Under the pieces are notes generated by a model, which saw nothing but the letters and a program-made list of their open reading frames with translations, did not search any database and was not told the origin of the DNA. The position numbers were made by a program, and so were the translations under genes. DNA of 64,000 bases from Eubacterium_G segne (lineage in GTDB: Bacteria > Bacillota > Clostridia > Lachnospirales > Lachnospiraceae): NCBI RefSeq assembly GCF_014287775.1, contig NZ_JACOOZ010000005.1, forward strand, positions 62,001 through 126,000, in the 5' to 3' direction. Positions within the stretch are counted from its first letter, which is position 1, and every line of letters begins with the position of its first letter. Shown in pieces: positions 16,684 to 25,950 of this stretch.

Positions 16684-17346
16684 ATGTATAATATAGCAAT
16701 AGACGGACCGGCAGGGGCCGGAAAAAGTACAATAGCCAAAATAGTAGCAAAGGAACTGGGATTTATTTATGTGGACACAGGTTCTATGTACAGAACAATG
16801 GCACTTTCATGCTATAGGGCAGGAATAAAAGCTGATGAAGAAGAAAAAGTTGTGGCAAAATGCAGGGAAGCGGAAATATCCATTAGGTATGAAAATGGTG
16901 TTCAGAAAATGAAGCTAAACAATGAAGATGTAAGCGGTGAAATAAGGCAGGAGGTTATTGGAAACATGACCAGTGCCATTGCAGTGTATGGTCCGGTAAG
17001 AGAAAGATTAGTGGAAATGCAGCGTGACATAGCAAGTAAAAATAATGTCGTTATGGATGGAAGAGATATTGCTACTGCCGTGCTTCCAAATGCAGACCTT
17101 AAAATATATTTAACGGCAAGTTCTAAAACAAGAGCTGAGCGAAGATATAATGAACTTCTGGAAAAAGGTGTGGACTGTAACATAGAAGATATTGAAAAGG
17201 ATATTAAAGACAGGGATTACAGGGATATGAACAGGGAAATTTCACCTTTAAAGAAAGCTGATGACGCGGTTTTAATTGATTCATCCAACATGAATATTGA
17301 AGAAGTTGTAAATAAAATTAAAGAGCTTGCAAAGGAAGGTAAATAG
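16684..17346 (+). CDS. cmk: Cytidylate kinase
   Basis: Phosphorylates CMP/dCMP with ATP. P-loop DGPAGAGKST is at residues 7-16, DTGSMYR near 32-38, GRDIATAVLPNADLKIYL near 122-140. Start at 16684 is set by GGAGG (16674-16678) 5 nt before; an in-frame ATG at 16672 overlaps that SD. 220 residues is typical. It ends 3 nt before ispH, forming cmk-ispH-rpsA, a frequent Firmicute arrangement. Confidence 0.96.
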   Translation: MYNIAIDGPAGAGKSTIAKIVAKELGFIYVDTGSMYRTMALSCYRAGIKADEEEKVVAKCREAEISIRYENGVQKMKLNNEDVSGEIRQEVIGNMTSAIAVYGPVRERLVEMQRDIASKNNVVMDGRDIATAVLPNADLKIYLTASSKTRAERRYNELLEKGVDCNIEDIEKDIKDRDYRDMNREISPLKKADDAVLIDSSNMNIEEVVNKIKELAKEGK

Positions 17347-17349
17347 TAT

Positions 17350-18231
17350 ATGGATATTGTGCTGGCAAAAAGCGCAGGCTTTTGTTTTGGTGTTAAAAGA
17401 GCCGTAAACAGTGTTTATGATGAAATAGAAAATCATAATACAGGAATATATACCTATGGTCCCATTATCCACAATGAGCAGGTTGTACAGGATATGGAAT
17501 CAAAGGGTGTAAAGGTTATAGATGATTTAGAAGGACTAAAGATAATTACAGAAGGAACAGTAATTATCCGCTCCCATGGAGTAGAAAAAAGTATTTATGA
17601 TTTATTGGAAAATAAAAAAATACGAATAGTCGATGCAACATGTCCTTTTGTTAAAAAAATTCATAAAATTGTATTTGAGGAAAGTGCTAATGGCAGAGAA
17701 GTAATTATAATCGGAAATGATAAACATCCTGAGGTAGAAGGTATAAAAGGCTGGGTAAATGGCAAAGCATGGGTTGTAAACAACAGTGAAGATGTTGAAA
17801 AAATTACAATTAAATCGGATTCAAAGGTATGTATTGTATCACAAACGACATTTAACCACAATAAATTTAAATATTTAGTTGAAATTATAGAAAAAAAAGG
17901 TTATGATATTAATGTTGTAAATACGATATGTAATGCGACACACGAAAGACAAGCTGAAGCGAAAGAAATTTCGTCAAAAGTTGAGGCTATGATTGTCATT
18001 GGCGGCAGACATAGTTCGAATACACAAAAGCTATACGATATATGTAAGGAAGAATGCAAAAATACATTTTTTATTCAGACAACTGATGATTTAAAGGAAG
18101 GGTCTGAGTTTTACAGTTATATGAAGTCGTGTGAAGGTAATTCATTAAAGTCTATAGGTATTACAGCAGGGGCATCTACCCCAAAGAATATTATTGAGGA
18201 GGTCGTTCTTAATGTCAGAGATGAGTTTTGA
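17350..18231 (+). CDS. ispH: 4-hydroxy-3-methylbut-2-enyl diphosphate reductase
   Basis: Last enzyme of the MEP isoprenoid pathway, an Fe-S protein giving IPP and DMAPP. The three cluster cysteines are Cys12 (AGFCFGVKRAV), Cys98 (DATCPFV) and Cys194 (NTICNATHERQ); the substrate histidines fall in IHNEQV (His41), RSHG (His76) and DKHPEV (His126). 293 residues is normal. Its last 20 nt overlap the start of the S1-domain gene, so translation is probably coupled. In many Clostridia these two are fused in one protein; here they are separate but overlapping. Confidence 0.96.
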   Translation: MDIVLAKSAGFCFGVKRAVNSVYDEIENHNTGIYTYGPIIHNEQVVQDMESKGVKVIDDLEGLKIITEGTVIIRSHGVEKSIYDLLENKKIRIVDATCPFVKKIHKIVFEESANGREVIIIGNDKHPEVEGIKGWVNGKAWVVNNSEDVEKITIKSDSKVCIVSQTTFNHNKFKYLVEIIEKKGYDINVVNTICNATHERQAEAKEISSKVEAMIVIGGRHSSNTQKLYDICKEECKNTFFIQTTDDLKEGSEFYSYMKSCEGNSLKSIGITAGASTPKNIIEEVVLNVRDEF

Positions 18232-19327
18232 ACAAATGTTGGATGAATCATTCAAGACTATTCACAATGGAGAAGTTCTTGAAGGAAAGGTAATCAGTGT
18301 AAGAGAAGACTACGCAGTTCTTAATATAGGTTATAAGGCTGATGGTATTCTTACAAGAGATGAATACTCTAACACACCTGTAGATCTGACAACTGTAATT
18401 TCAGTAGGCGATGAACTGACAGTCAAAGTTCTTAAAGTTAATGATGGTGAAGGACAGGTTGCTTTATCATATAAGAGACTTGCTGCAGAGAAGGCAAATA
18501 AGAGACTTGAAGAAGCTTTTGAAAATAAAGAAGTTCTCAAAGCACCAGTTGTACAGATTTTGAAAGGTGGTTTGAGTGTTGATGTTGAAGGCGGAAGAGT
18601 ATTTATACCTGCAAGCCTTGTGTCAGACAATTTTGAAAGAGATTTAAACAAATATCTCAATCAGGAAATTGAATTTGTTATTACAGAGTTTGTATTAAGT
18701 CCAAAGAAGAGGATAATAGGTGACAGAAAGCAGTTAATAGTTGCACAGAAGGAAGCCGCTAAGAAAGCTTTATTTGAAAGAATTAAAGTAGGTGATGTTG
18801 TTGAAGGTGTTGTAAAGAGTGTTGTAGATTTCGGTGCTTTTGTTGACATCGGAGGAGCTGATGGTCTTCTTCATATTTCTGAAATGTCATGGGGCAGAGT
18901 AGGAAACCCAAGAAAACTTTTCAAACCTGGTGATAAGGTTACTACATTTATTAAAGAAATTAACGGAGATAAGATTGCTTTAAGTCTTAAGTTTGAAGAC
19001 ACAAATCCATGGGCTAATGCAAGTGAAAAGTTTGCTGTTGGTGCTATTGTTACAGGAAAAGTTGCAAGAATGACAGATTTCGGTGCATTTGTTGAAATTG
19101 AGCCTGGTGTTGATGCATTATTACATGTATCACAGATTGCAAAGCATCATGTAGATAAGCCTGCTGATGAATTATCAATTGGTCAGGAAATCGAAGCAAA
19201 GATTGTTGATTTCAATGAAGAAGAAAAGAAAATCAGCTTAAGCATGAAGGAACTCCTTCCTGATGAAGAAGTTGAAGATACAGTTGAAGAGCCTGTAGAG
19301 GAAGCAACTGAGGACACAGAGGAATAA
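18212..19327 (+). CDS. rpsA: S1 RNA-binding protein, ribosomal protein S1 homologue
   Basis: Four OB-fold S1 repeats are readable: about 20-85, 100-165 (degenerate), 185-255 (GDVVEGVVKSVVDFGAFVDI) and 270-340 (GAIVTGKVARMTDFGAFVEI), followed by an acidic tail rich in Glu/Asp/Thr. This four-domain size (371 residues) is that of Firmicute S1 homologues, not the six-domain E. coli protein. The start at 18212 has AGGAGG 9 nt upstream, embedded in the 3' end of ispH; a TTG at 18194 in frame precedes the SD and is rejected. Expected role: helping mRNA binding or RNA metabolism at the ribosome. Confidence 0.92.
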   Translation: MSEMSFEQMLDESFKTIHNGEVLEGKVISVREDYAVLNIGYKADGILTRDEYSNTPVDLTTVISVGDELTVKVLKVNDGEGQVALSYKRLAAEKANKRLEEAFENKEVLKAPVVQILKGGLSVDVEGGRVFIPASLVSDNFERDLNKYLNQEIEFVITEFVLSPKKRIIGDRKQLIVAQKEAAKKALFERIKVGDVVEGVVKSVVDFGAFVDIGGADGLLHISEMSWGRVGNPRKLFKPGDKVTTFIKEINGDKIALSLKFEDTNPWANASEKFAVGAIVTGKVARMTDFGAFVEIEPGVDALLHVSQIAKHHVDKPADELSIGQEIEAKIVDFNEEEKKISLSMKELLPDEEVEDTVEEPVEEATEDTEE

Positions 19328-19355
19328 GATGAAGTAATTCATTTATTGACAACGT

Positions 19356-19390
19356 AAAAGCAGGCATATTAGTGCTTGCTTTTATGTTTT
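19356..19390 (+). terminator. Candidate terminator after rpsA
   Basis: An 11-bp stem with one G-T pair (19356-19366 with 19373-19383) and 6-nt loop; the following T-tract is interrupted (ATGTTTT), so efficiency is uncertain. Confidence 0.5.
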
Positions 19391-19472
19391 GTTATGGAAA
19401 CAACAGGAGCAGATGAAAGCATCTGCCTGATATAAAAGAGATTTTCTTAAAATATAAGGAGCAAGGCGCTTT

Positions 19473-20027
19473 ATGAGAGTTATTGCGGGAAAGGCACGCA
19501 GATTACAGCTTAAAACCGTTAAAGGAATGGATACCCGTCCTACCACAGACAGAATTAAAGAAACATTATTTAACATCATTAATGATTTAATGTACGATGC
19601 AGTATTTCTTGATTTGTTTAGTGGAAGTGGAGCTATTGCCATAGAAGCTTTAAGCCGTGGAGCTAAAAAAGCATATCTTGTGGAGAATAATAGAGAAGCC
19701 TGCAACTGCATAAAAGAAAATCTGAAATTTACACATCTTGAAGATGGAGCACAGTTAATGCAGATGTCATGCAACGAAGCCCTTGCCAGACTAAATGGCA
19801 GTGAAATATTTGACGTAGTATTTATGGATCCACCTTATAACAAAGAATACGAGAAGGATGTGTTGATTTTTCTGGGAAAATCTGATTTAATAAATAAAAA
19901 TTCTTTAATCATTGTGGAGGCTTCTCTAGATACAGATATGTCTTACGCAGAAGAATTAGGATTTGAGATTACGAAAGAAAAGAAGTATAAGACAAACAAG
20001 CATGTTTTTTTTAAGATTATGGAGTGA
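19473..20027 (+). CDS. rsmD: 16S rRNA (guanine966-N2)-methyltransferase
   Basis: SAM-dependent methyltransferase of the 30S subunit. N-terminal MRVIAGKARRLQL and RPTTDRIKETLFNII are family hallmarks; motif I is FLDLFSGSGAIAIEAL (about 45-60) and the catalytic DPPY is at 119-122. 184 residues is normal. coaD starts 4 nt after its stop, a nearly universal rsmD-coaD pairing. Confidence 0.95.
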   Translation: MRVIAGKARRLQLKTVKGMDTRPTTDRIKETLFNIINDLMYDAVFLDLFSGSGAIAIEALSRGAKKAYLVENNREACNCIKENLKFTHLEDGAQLMQMSCNEALARLNGSEIFDVVFMDPPYNKEYEKDVLIFLGKSDLINKNSLIIVEASLDTDMSYAEELGFEITKEKKYKTNKHVFFKIME

Positions 20028-20031
20028 AAGG

Positions 20032-20511
20032 ATGACTAGAGCGATATATCCGGGAAGTTTTGACCCCGTAACTATGGGTCACTTAGATATAATTAAGAGA
20101 GCTTCAAAAGTTGTGGACGAATTAATCGTCAGTGTTTTAAATAATAATTCTAAATCTCCGTTGTTTTCAGTAGAAAATCGTGTTAAAATGCTAGAGGAAG
20201 TTGTTAAGGATTTACCAAACGTTAAAGTGATGTCTTTTGAGGGTCTTTTGGTGGATTTCGCAAAGGAAGTGAATGCCAAGGTTATAGTAAGAGGTCTTAG
20301 GGCTGTTACTGATTTTGAATATGAACTTCAGATGGCACAGACAAACACAGTATTAAACAATGAGATTGATACAATCTTTTTTACAACTAGTTTAGAGTAT
20401 GCTTATTTAAGCTCAAGTACAGTGAAGGAAGCGGCATATTATGGCGCTGACATCAGCAAACTTGTTCCTGAAACAGTTGTAAATAAAGTTTATGATAAGA
20501 TTAAGAGATAA
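20032..20511 (+). CDS. coaD: Phosphopantetheine adenylyltransferase
   Basis: Penultimate step of coenzyme A synthesis. Nucleotidyltransferase motif GSFDPVTMGH (residues 8-17) and the C-terminal YLSSSTVKE are present. The start at 20032 has GAAAGG in front; a longer in-frame reading from 19963 would run through the end of rsmD and is rejected. 159 residues is the family length. Confidence 0.96.
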   Translation: MTRAIYPGSFDPVTMGHLDIIKRASKVVDELIVSVLNNNSKSPLFSVENRVKMLEEVVKDLPNVKVMSFEGLLVDFAKEVNAKVIVRGLRAVTDFEYELQMAQTNTVLNNEIDTIFFTTSLEYAYLSSSTVKEAAYYGADISKLVPETVVNKVYDKIKR

Positions 20512-20523
20512 AGGAGAAGCGAT

Positions 20524-21117
20524 ATGAGTAAGATTGAGCAGATTATTACAGAGATAGAAGAATATATTGATAATTGTAAATTTCAGCCATTATCAACATC
20601 AAAAATTATTGTCAACAAAGACGATATTGATGAATTGTTAGCGGAATTAAGATTAAGAACACCTGATGAAATTAAGAAATATCAGAAGATTATTGCTAAC
20701 AAGGATGCTATTTTAAATGATGCTAAAGAAAGATCAGAGGCTATGATTGCTGAAGCAACAGCACATATTAATCAGTTGGTAAGTGAACATGAAATTATGC
20801 AGAAGGCATACAACGAAGCTAATCAGATTATTGAACAGGCACAAACTGAAGCTCAGGGAATCTTAGATTCAGCTACAAATGAAGCAAACGATTTAAGAAC
20901 AAGAGCAATGCAGTATACAGATGATATTTTATCAAATGTTCAGAGCATTCTTACAACTGGTATGAATAGTTTTGAAAGTGCACAAAGCACTATGATGACT
21001 TCACTTAACAGCTCACTTAATGTTGTTGTTGAAAGCAGAAAAGAATTAAGTGGTCAGGAAGATGAAGATACTGCAAGTGATGATTCAGATGATGATTTAA
21101 CTGTAGATTTATTATAA
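20524..21117 (+). CDS. Coiled-coil protein with acidic tail, function unknown
   Basis: No enzyme motif. Residues about 1-50 are mixed, 55-130 form a long amphipathic helix (KDAILNDAKERSEAMIAEA...ANQIIEQAQTEAQGIL) resembling the stalk of F0 subunit b or DivIVA-like scaffolds, and the last 25 residues are strongly acidic (EDEDTASDDSDDDL). There is no signal peptide or membrane segment, so it should be cytoplasmic. It lies 12 nt after coaD, so is co-transcribed with rsmD-coaD, and a strong terminator follows. A similarly placed ATPase-b-like protein is common in Lachnospiraceae (from memory); an ATP synthase role is unlikely. Confidence 0.8.
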   Translation: MSKIEQIITEIEEYIDNCKFQPLSTSKIIVNKDDIDELLAELRLRTPDEIKKYQKIIANKDAILNDAKERSEAMIAEATAHINQLVSEHEIMQKAYNEANQIIEQAQTEAQGILDSATNEANDLRTRAMQYTDDILSNVQSILTTGMNSFESAQSTMMTSLNSSLNVVVESRKELSGQEDEDTASDDSDDDLTVDLL

Positions 21118-21149
21118 TTTTCATAACACTAAATTGTACTGAATGGTGG

Positions 21150-21182
21150 AAAGATCTTAGTTTATCTAAGGTCTTTCTTTTT
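21150..21182 (+). terminator. Rho-independent terminator of rsmD-coaD operon
   Basis: An 11-bp stem with one G-T pair (21150-21160 with 21166-21176), 5-nt loop, then CTTTTT. Marks the left border of the accessory RHS island. Confidence 0.85.
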
Positions 21183-21488
21183 ACGTATAGATTTTAAAAA
21201 CTATGTAGATATTATTGAACAGATTGGCTTAGATAAGCTTATATACAGTAGAGATGATTCATAAAATTATGATATTGGAAATTTGATAAGTTTAATGAGA
21301 TGAAAAATTAATTTAAAAAACTTCACTTGCGCAAAAAACGGATACGTTTACGCATAACCTATTGCAACATTAAAATCCCAACAATAAAATGTAGATAAAT
21401 AAAGGCTATAAACGGAATACTTAAAAATGGGAGAATGAAAAGAAAAAACAGTAACGTTAATGTAATTTCAATTATAGGGAGAAATTGA
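21183..21488. other. Intergenic stretch with a coding-like relic
   Basis: No intact gene is visible. Codons 21190-21264 read as 24 plausible residues (DFKNYVDIIEQIGLDKLIYS...) ending in TAA without a start, perhaps the tail of a lost gene. A small imperfect hairpin (TGCG...AAACG/CGTTT...CGCA) lies at 21328-21354. I see no good promoter. Confidence 0.35.
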
Positions 21489-22622
21489 AGTAGTAAACAA
21501 AAGTGGAGGATAAGTTATGAGGTAAAGGTCGTAAAGGAACTAAAAGACGAAAGAACCAAAAACTCAAACACATATCTTATGAGCAATGGAAGCAAAAAAC
21601 TGGAATGGTATGGAGACGATATACGTTATAAGGAAAATGGTAAGTGGAAGGACTATGACAGCTCTTTAAAAGAAATAGAAAATAAAGATCTTAAGGAACT
21701 TGAAAAGACTGATGTTGTGGAAAGCAATAAAGCCATTGCCCAATATAAAATGGTGAATACTGAGGGAAACTCAAAACAGTATTTTCCGGAAGAACTCGGC
21801 AAAGATACCCCAATTATTATGAAAAAAGATAAATATGAAATTGCATTTTCGCAGAAAACGGAAAAAGGTGAAATGCCAAAGAAAAGTGATGGAGACTACG
21901 AAGTTATATATACCGGAGAGGATAGCAAAACACAGTACATATCACTAAATAATGGTGTTAAGGAAAATGTCATTTTTAACAGTAGACCTGCAGAAAATAC
22001 GATTACTTATGAATATGTGCTTAATGGTATGTACATGGAACTGGATGAGAAAACCAATGTCATCGGAATATATGATGAAAAGGGTAAAAAGAAGGCATAT
22101 ATTTCATCACCATACCTGTGTGACAGTACCGGAATTAATTACAGCTTTAACATAAAATATGATATAAAAAATAACGGTGATACATGGACAGTTACCGAAG
22201 CATTGGATGAGAAATTTTTGAATTCAAAAGATACAAAATATCCGGTAACTCTTGACCCTACAATGTACTGGACGAGTAAGGATACCGTTGATGCAAGTAA
22301 TCCAACCAGTGGTTATCCGGCGAATTATGTTATAGATGGCGGTAATGAAATGCTGGTTGGAAAAATATCAGAAGGATTTTATGGTCAGGCAATTATGAAA
22401 TGGAGGGGACTTGAAGAAAGGCTGAAGAACAAGTTTATAAGTCTGGCTGTTTTGAACGTTGATATAAAGGAAGTGGTTGGAAATCCGGTAATAAATATAT
22501 ATCCGGTTGAAGAAAACTGGGATATTTCTCAGGTAACATGGAACACAAAACCGTCCAATTCTGATGAACTTATATCAAGTCAGACAGGATTTGAGCAGGG
22601 GAAAAATACAATCTGGACGTAA
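21489..22622 (+). pseudogene. RHS/YD-repeat surface protein, N-terminal piece (start lost, frameshifted)
   Basis: The frame is open from 21489, after a TGA. It has no usable start: a perfect SD (GGAGG, 21505-21509) plus ATG (21517) exists, but that ATG reads ATG AGG TAA in the wrong frame; the first in-frame ATG (21579) has no SD. There is no signal peptide, though RHS wall proteins normally have one, so the 5' end is probably deleted. The piece holds a typical pre-DNRLRE region (YGDDIRYKENGKWKDYD) and a DNRLRE-like domain (about 230-347 of the 21579 reading, with NWDISQVTWNTKPS). It stops at TAA 22620-22622; the continuing sequence is in another frame (22631 gene). Deleting one base's worth of frame at the G4A5 tract near 22588-22596 explains the break. 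Confidence 0.8.
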
Positions 22623-22630
22623 AGAAATGG

Positions 22631-25600
22631 GTGGAAAAGATAGCGTTTGGTGAGATTCCCGAAACATATGGAATTGCACTATGTACCGGGACGGAAGAGA
22701 ACATGTCATATATGAGGATATGTGGAACAGCTACGAATAAAGCACCTATGTTTGTAGTGGATTACTTTGACCCTATAGATATGAATGGAAAGTATTATGG
22801 GGATTTTAATATTACGGGAGAATATCAGGAAGATACAGGAAAAATAGATCTGAACTGGGAAGATTACGGTGATGGCTCAGGTAAAGAAGTAGAGGAATAC
22901 ATGATTGCGACCAGAAAAAATGATGGGGATTTTAAAATGGTTGCAAGAACCAGTGATTTGGAGTATTCTTTAGACATAGACAGTGATACCACGGATATGG
23001 ATGTAAGATTAGTTGCAATAAGAAAAGACGGAAAATATTTAAGTAACATACTTTCTTATAGTATTAACAGTGAAACAGGTGAAGAAAATCAGGATGAGGC
23101 AGGGACATATAGTGCCGTGACAAGAGATACTGATGGGGACGGTCTGGAAGACGGATACGAAATATGGGATTTTAAGACAAAATGGAATACTGAGACAGAG
23201 GATAGTACGGAAACGGAACCAAAGTACGTTCAGGATAGTGACGGAGATGGATTGCCTGACGGATATGAGGTTTTTACTCTTGGAACGGACCCGGCAGTAA
23301 AGAATGAAGATGGAAAAGACAGTGATGGAGATGGTTGGTCAGATGTAAGAGAGTACAGGGAAGGAACGGATCCATGGCTTGTTGATTCAGATTTTGATGA
23401 AGTGTATGATCCTGATGATTTTGGTACAGTTAATCCTAGGAAAACTGACAATCCACAGAATAAGGGAACAGATAGGCTTGGTGCATATTCGGCTCAGGTA
23501 CATAAGGGATTATACGATTATGAGTATTCCGAAATGGAAGACGGTGTTAAAGTAACATATATAGTAAATATTTATCGTGGAGATACAAAGAAAATAACAA
23601 CAGATTATGGAGATGTTACATTAAATAAAGTTATAAAATATTTCTATGATGAGAATGGAAACAACACTGCAATTGTAGAGGAAAATCAGAATGATATCAA
23701 TCATACCATATGCATAACATACACATATGACAGTGATGGCAATGTGACCTATATATGTGATCAGAAGACAGAATATACAATGTCATACAAAAATGGTGAT
23801 ATGAAAACCTTGAAAGTTGGAGACGTTGAATTAGTCAATTATGAAAGTAACATAACAGAAAATAGTAATATTTTAGAACAAATTACTTCATATGGAAATG
23901 GTCAGAAAATAAGAACGGTGACTACAAAATCTATTGATGAAAATGGAAATTCATATACAAAAAAATCTGAAATATATTATTGTGATGATACACAATGTTC
24001 ATATGTTACAGAATATGACAATGAAGGGAGAATACTTAAATTTATAGATTGTACGCGTAAAGAGAAAATAAGTTATGATTATGTATATTCAGACGACAAC
24101 ATCACCGTAGCAAGGAATGATGGATTTATGAAGGAAGTAAAAAATAGTCAAAATGTAGATGGAAACATAACAGATAAAAATATATCTTATACATTTGAAA
24201 AGAATCAGGGAAGCAAGGTGACATATCAAGAATCTCAGAAAACAGATATGTCGGACGAAGATAAAACCGTAACAACAGACACCTTGTATAATGGTGATAA
24301 TATTGTGGTAACGTCTTCTGACGAGAATAAAAAGATAAGTTATGAGATATATTCGCAATTGTGCAAAAAGTATCTATTGAATAGTTATCAGGACGAAATG
24401 TCTGATACAAAGATATCATATAATATAAATGCATATGGTGAAAACAAAAAATATGAATATATTTATGATTTGTCGGGAAATATAACGGAAATTAAACTTG
24501 ATGGAAACAGAATTTACGAATATGCTTATGATGTACATGGGCGATTAGTAAAGGAGTTGGATTATGTTAATAGCACGGGATGTGTTTACGGATATACAAG
24601 TACTGGAAATGTTGTGGCAAAGCATCTAAAAAAAATAAATTCGGATGGGAGTCTTACAAATATACAGGACATAAAATATAGTTATGAAAATGGTGATTGG
24701 GCTGATCAGTTGACGAAATATGGAAATCAGAAGATAACATATGATAGTGTTGGAAATCCTGTTAAATACCATGACGGGAAGAAATTTGAATGGATAAGAG
24801 GCAGAGAACTTTCAAAAATAATATTGAGTGATGATTCGGACGTAACTTATGAATACAATCAAAATGGACTTAGAACTCATAAAGAAACAAATATAACATC
24901 TACTGATTATGAATGGGATGAAAAAAAACTCATAAGAGAAACTGTTACATACAAGTTATCGGGAAGAAAATATGATATTTGGTATTATTATGATGGTAAT
25001 GGAGACATCGCAGGTTTTGAGTATAATGAAATAAGTGAGATGAATCAGGAACTTAACAGGAAAAGCATTTATTATGAAAAAAATATGCAAGGGGATGTCA
25101 TAGGACTGATTGATTCAACAGGTGCAAAGATTGCAAGCTATGCGTATGATGCATGGGGAAATGTGGTAGATACAGTTTGTTATGAGAAAAATGAGATACC
25201 ATATGCATTGAATCATATTACATACAGAGGATATTATTTTGATAACGAGAGTGGATTTTATTACCTTCAAAGTAGGTACTATGATGCTGAAGTGGGAAGA
25301 TTTATTAATGCTGATGATGTAAAATATATTGGCGCAAATGAAAATAGATGGAGTTATAATTTATATATGTATTGTGAAGGTAATCCAATTATAGGGAATG
25401 ATGAAACTGGTAATTTAATTACTTATCCGATAAAAGTCACAAAGACGTTTAAGAGACATGTGTGGCAAGCTGCAAACGTTTTTCTCACCGCAAAGGGATA
25501 TCTTGTTGCAAAGATGATGTTTCATCACGCTTTATATGGTGGGGGTAAAAAAATGCCTAGTAACAAATTACAAAAGCTTACAAATAAAATTAAAAGTGAT

Positions 25601-25927
25601 ATTCAGTTAAGTAGGGCGGTAAAAAAAGAACTTGATAAGTGCAAAAAAAGAATAGATGGACAGAAAGTATTTAATTTTGCATTTGAGTTTACAGAAAATA
25701 GAGATTTATATTATTCTGTTCAACATATTAGAGTGTTTGTTAATGCAAGAATGTATGACGGGCATAAATGGAATTTGGTCATATCTATAGGTGATATATA
25801 TGATTTTACGGAGACGAGATCATGGTTTAGTTTTGCGGGATTAGCAAATAATATAGGTAAATATATGCAAGATTCAGGACAGTTGAAACCATTTCGTTGG
25901 GGATTGAATTATAAAACTACATTTTAG
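22631..25927 (+). CDS. RHS/YD-repeat protein, C-terminal piece with unknown effector-like domain
   Basis: Continues the 21489 reading after a one-base frameshift; GTG at 22631 is only a nominal start, since the frame is open upstream and reads NLDVKKWVEK, the expected DNRLRE end. Order of parts: fibronectin-III-like domain (about 55-147), aspartate-rich thrombospondin type 3 Ca-binding repeats (about 166-265, DTDGDGLEDGYE, DSDGDGLPDGYE, DSDGDGWSDVRE), YD repeats (about 320-860), the RHS core (YRGYYFDNESGFYYLQSRYY near 864-883, then GRFINADD), and about 175 C-terminal residues unlike anything I recognise. In polymorphic toxins this last segment is the effector. A small lipoprotein gene follows after 23 nt, where an immunity gene is expected. 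Confidence 0.85.
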   Translation: MEKIAFGEIPETYGIALCTGTEENMSYMRICGTATNKAPMFVVDYFDPIDMNGKYYGDFNITGEYQEDTGKIDLNWEDYGDGSGKEVEEYMIATRKNDGDFKMVARTSDLEYSLDIDSDTTDMDVRLVAIRKDGKYLSNILSYSINSETGEENQDEAGTYSAVTRDTDGDGLEDGYEIWDFKTKWNTETEDSTETEPKYVQDSDGDGLPDGYEVFTLGTDPAVKNEDGKDSDGDGWSDVREYREGTDPWLVDSDFDEVYDPDDFGTVNPRKTDNPQNKGTDRLGAYSAQVHKGLYDYEYSEMEDGVKVTYIVNIYRGDTKKITTDYGDVTLNKVIKYFYDENGNNTAIVEENQNDINHTICITYTYDSDGNVTYICDQKTEYTMSYKNGDMKTLKVGDVELVNYESNITENSNILEQITSYGNGQKIRTVTTKSIDENGNSYTKKSEIYYCDDTQCSYVTEYDNEGRILKFIDCTRKEKISYDYVYSDDNITVARNDGFMKEVKNSQNVDGNITDKNISYTFEKNQGSKVTYQESQKTDMSDEDKTVTTDTLYNGDNIVVTSSDENKKISYEIYSQLCKKYLLNSYQDEMSDTKISYNINAYGENKKYEYIYDLSGNITEIKLDGNRIYEYAYDVHGRLVKELDYVNSTGCVYGYTSTGNVVAKHLKKINSDGSLTNIQDIKYSYENGDWADQLTKYGNQKITYDSVGNPVKYHDGKKFEWIRGRELSKIILSDDSDVTYEYNQNGLRTHKETNITSTDYEWDEKKLIRETVTYKLSGRKYDIWYYYDGNGDIAGFEYNEISEMNQELNRKSIYYEKNMQGDVIGLIDSTGAKIASYAYDAWGNVVDTVCYEKNEIPYALNHITYRGYYFDNESGFYYLQSRYYDAEVGRFINADDVKYIGANENRWSYNLYMYCEGNPIIGNDETGNLITYPIKVTKTFKRHVWQAANVFLTAKGYLVAKMMFHHALYGGGKKMPSNKLQKLTNKIKSDIQLSRAVKKELDKCKKRIDGQKVFNFAFEFTENRDLYYSVQHIRVFVNARMYDGHKWNLVISIGDIYDFTETRSWFSFAGLANNIGKYMQDSGQLKPFRWGLNYKTTF

Positions 25928-25950
25928 ATTCTAAGAGAGGCGGTGTAAAT

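Noticed and set aside
19963..20031. N-terminal extension of coaD
   Set aside because: It is the out-of-frame end of rsmD; the ATG at 20032 gives the canonical CoaD start.
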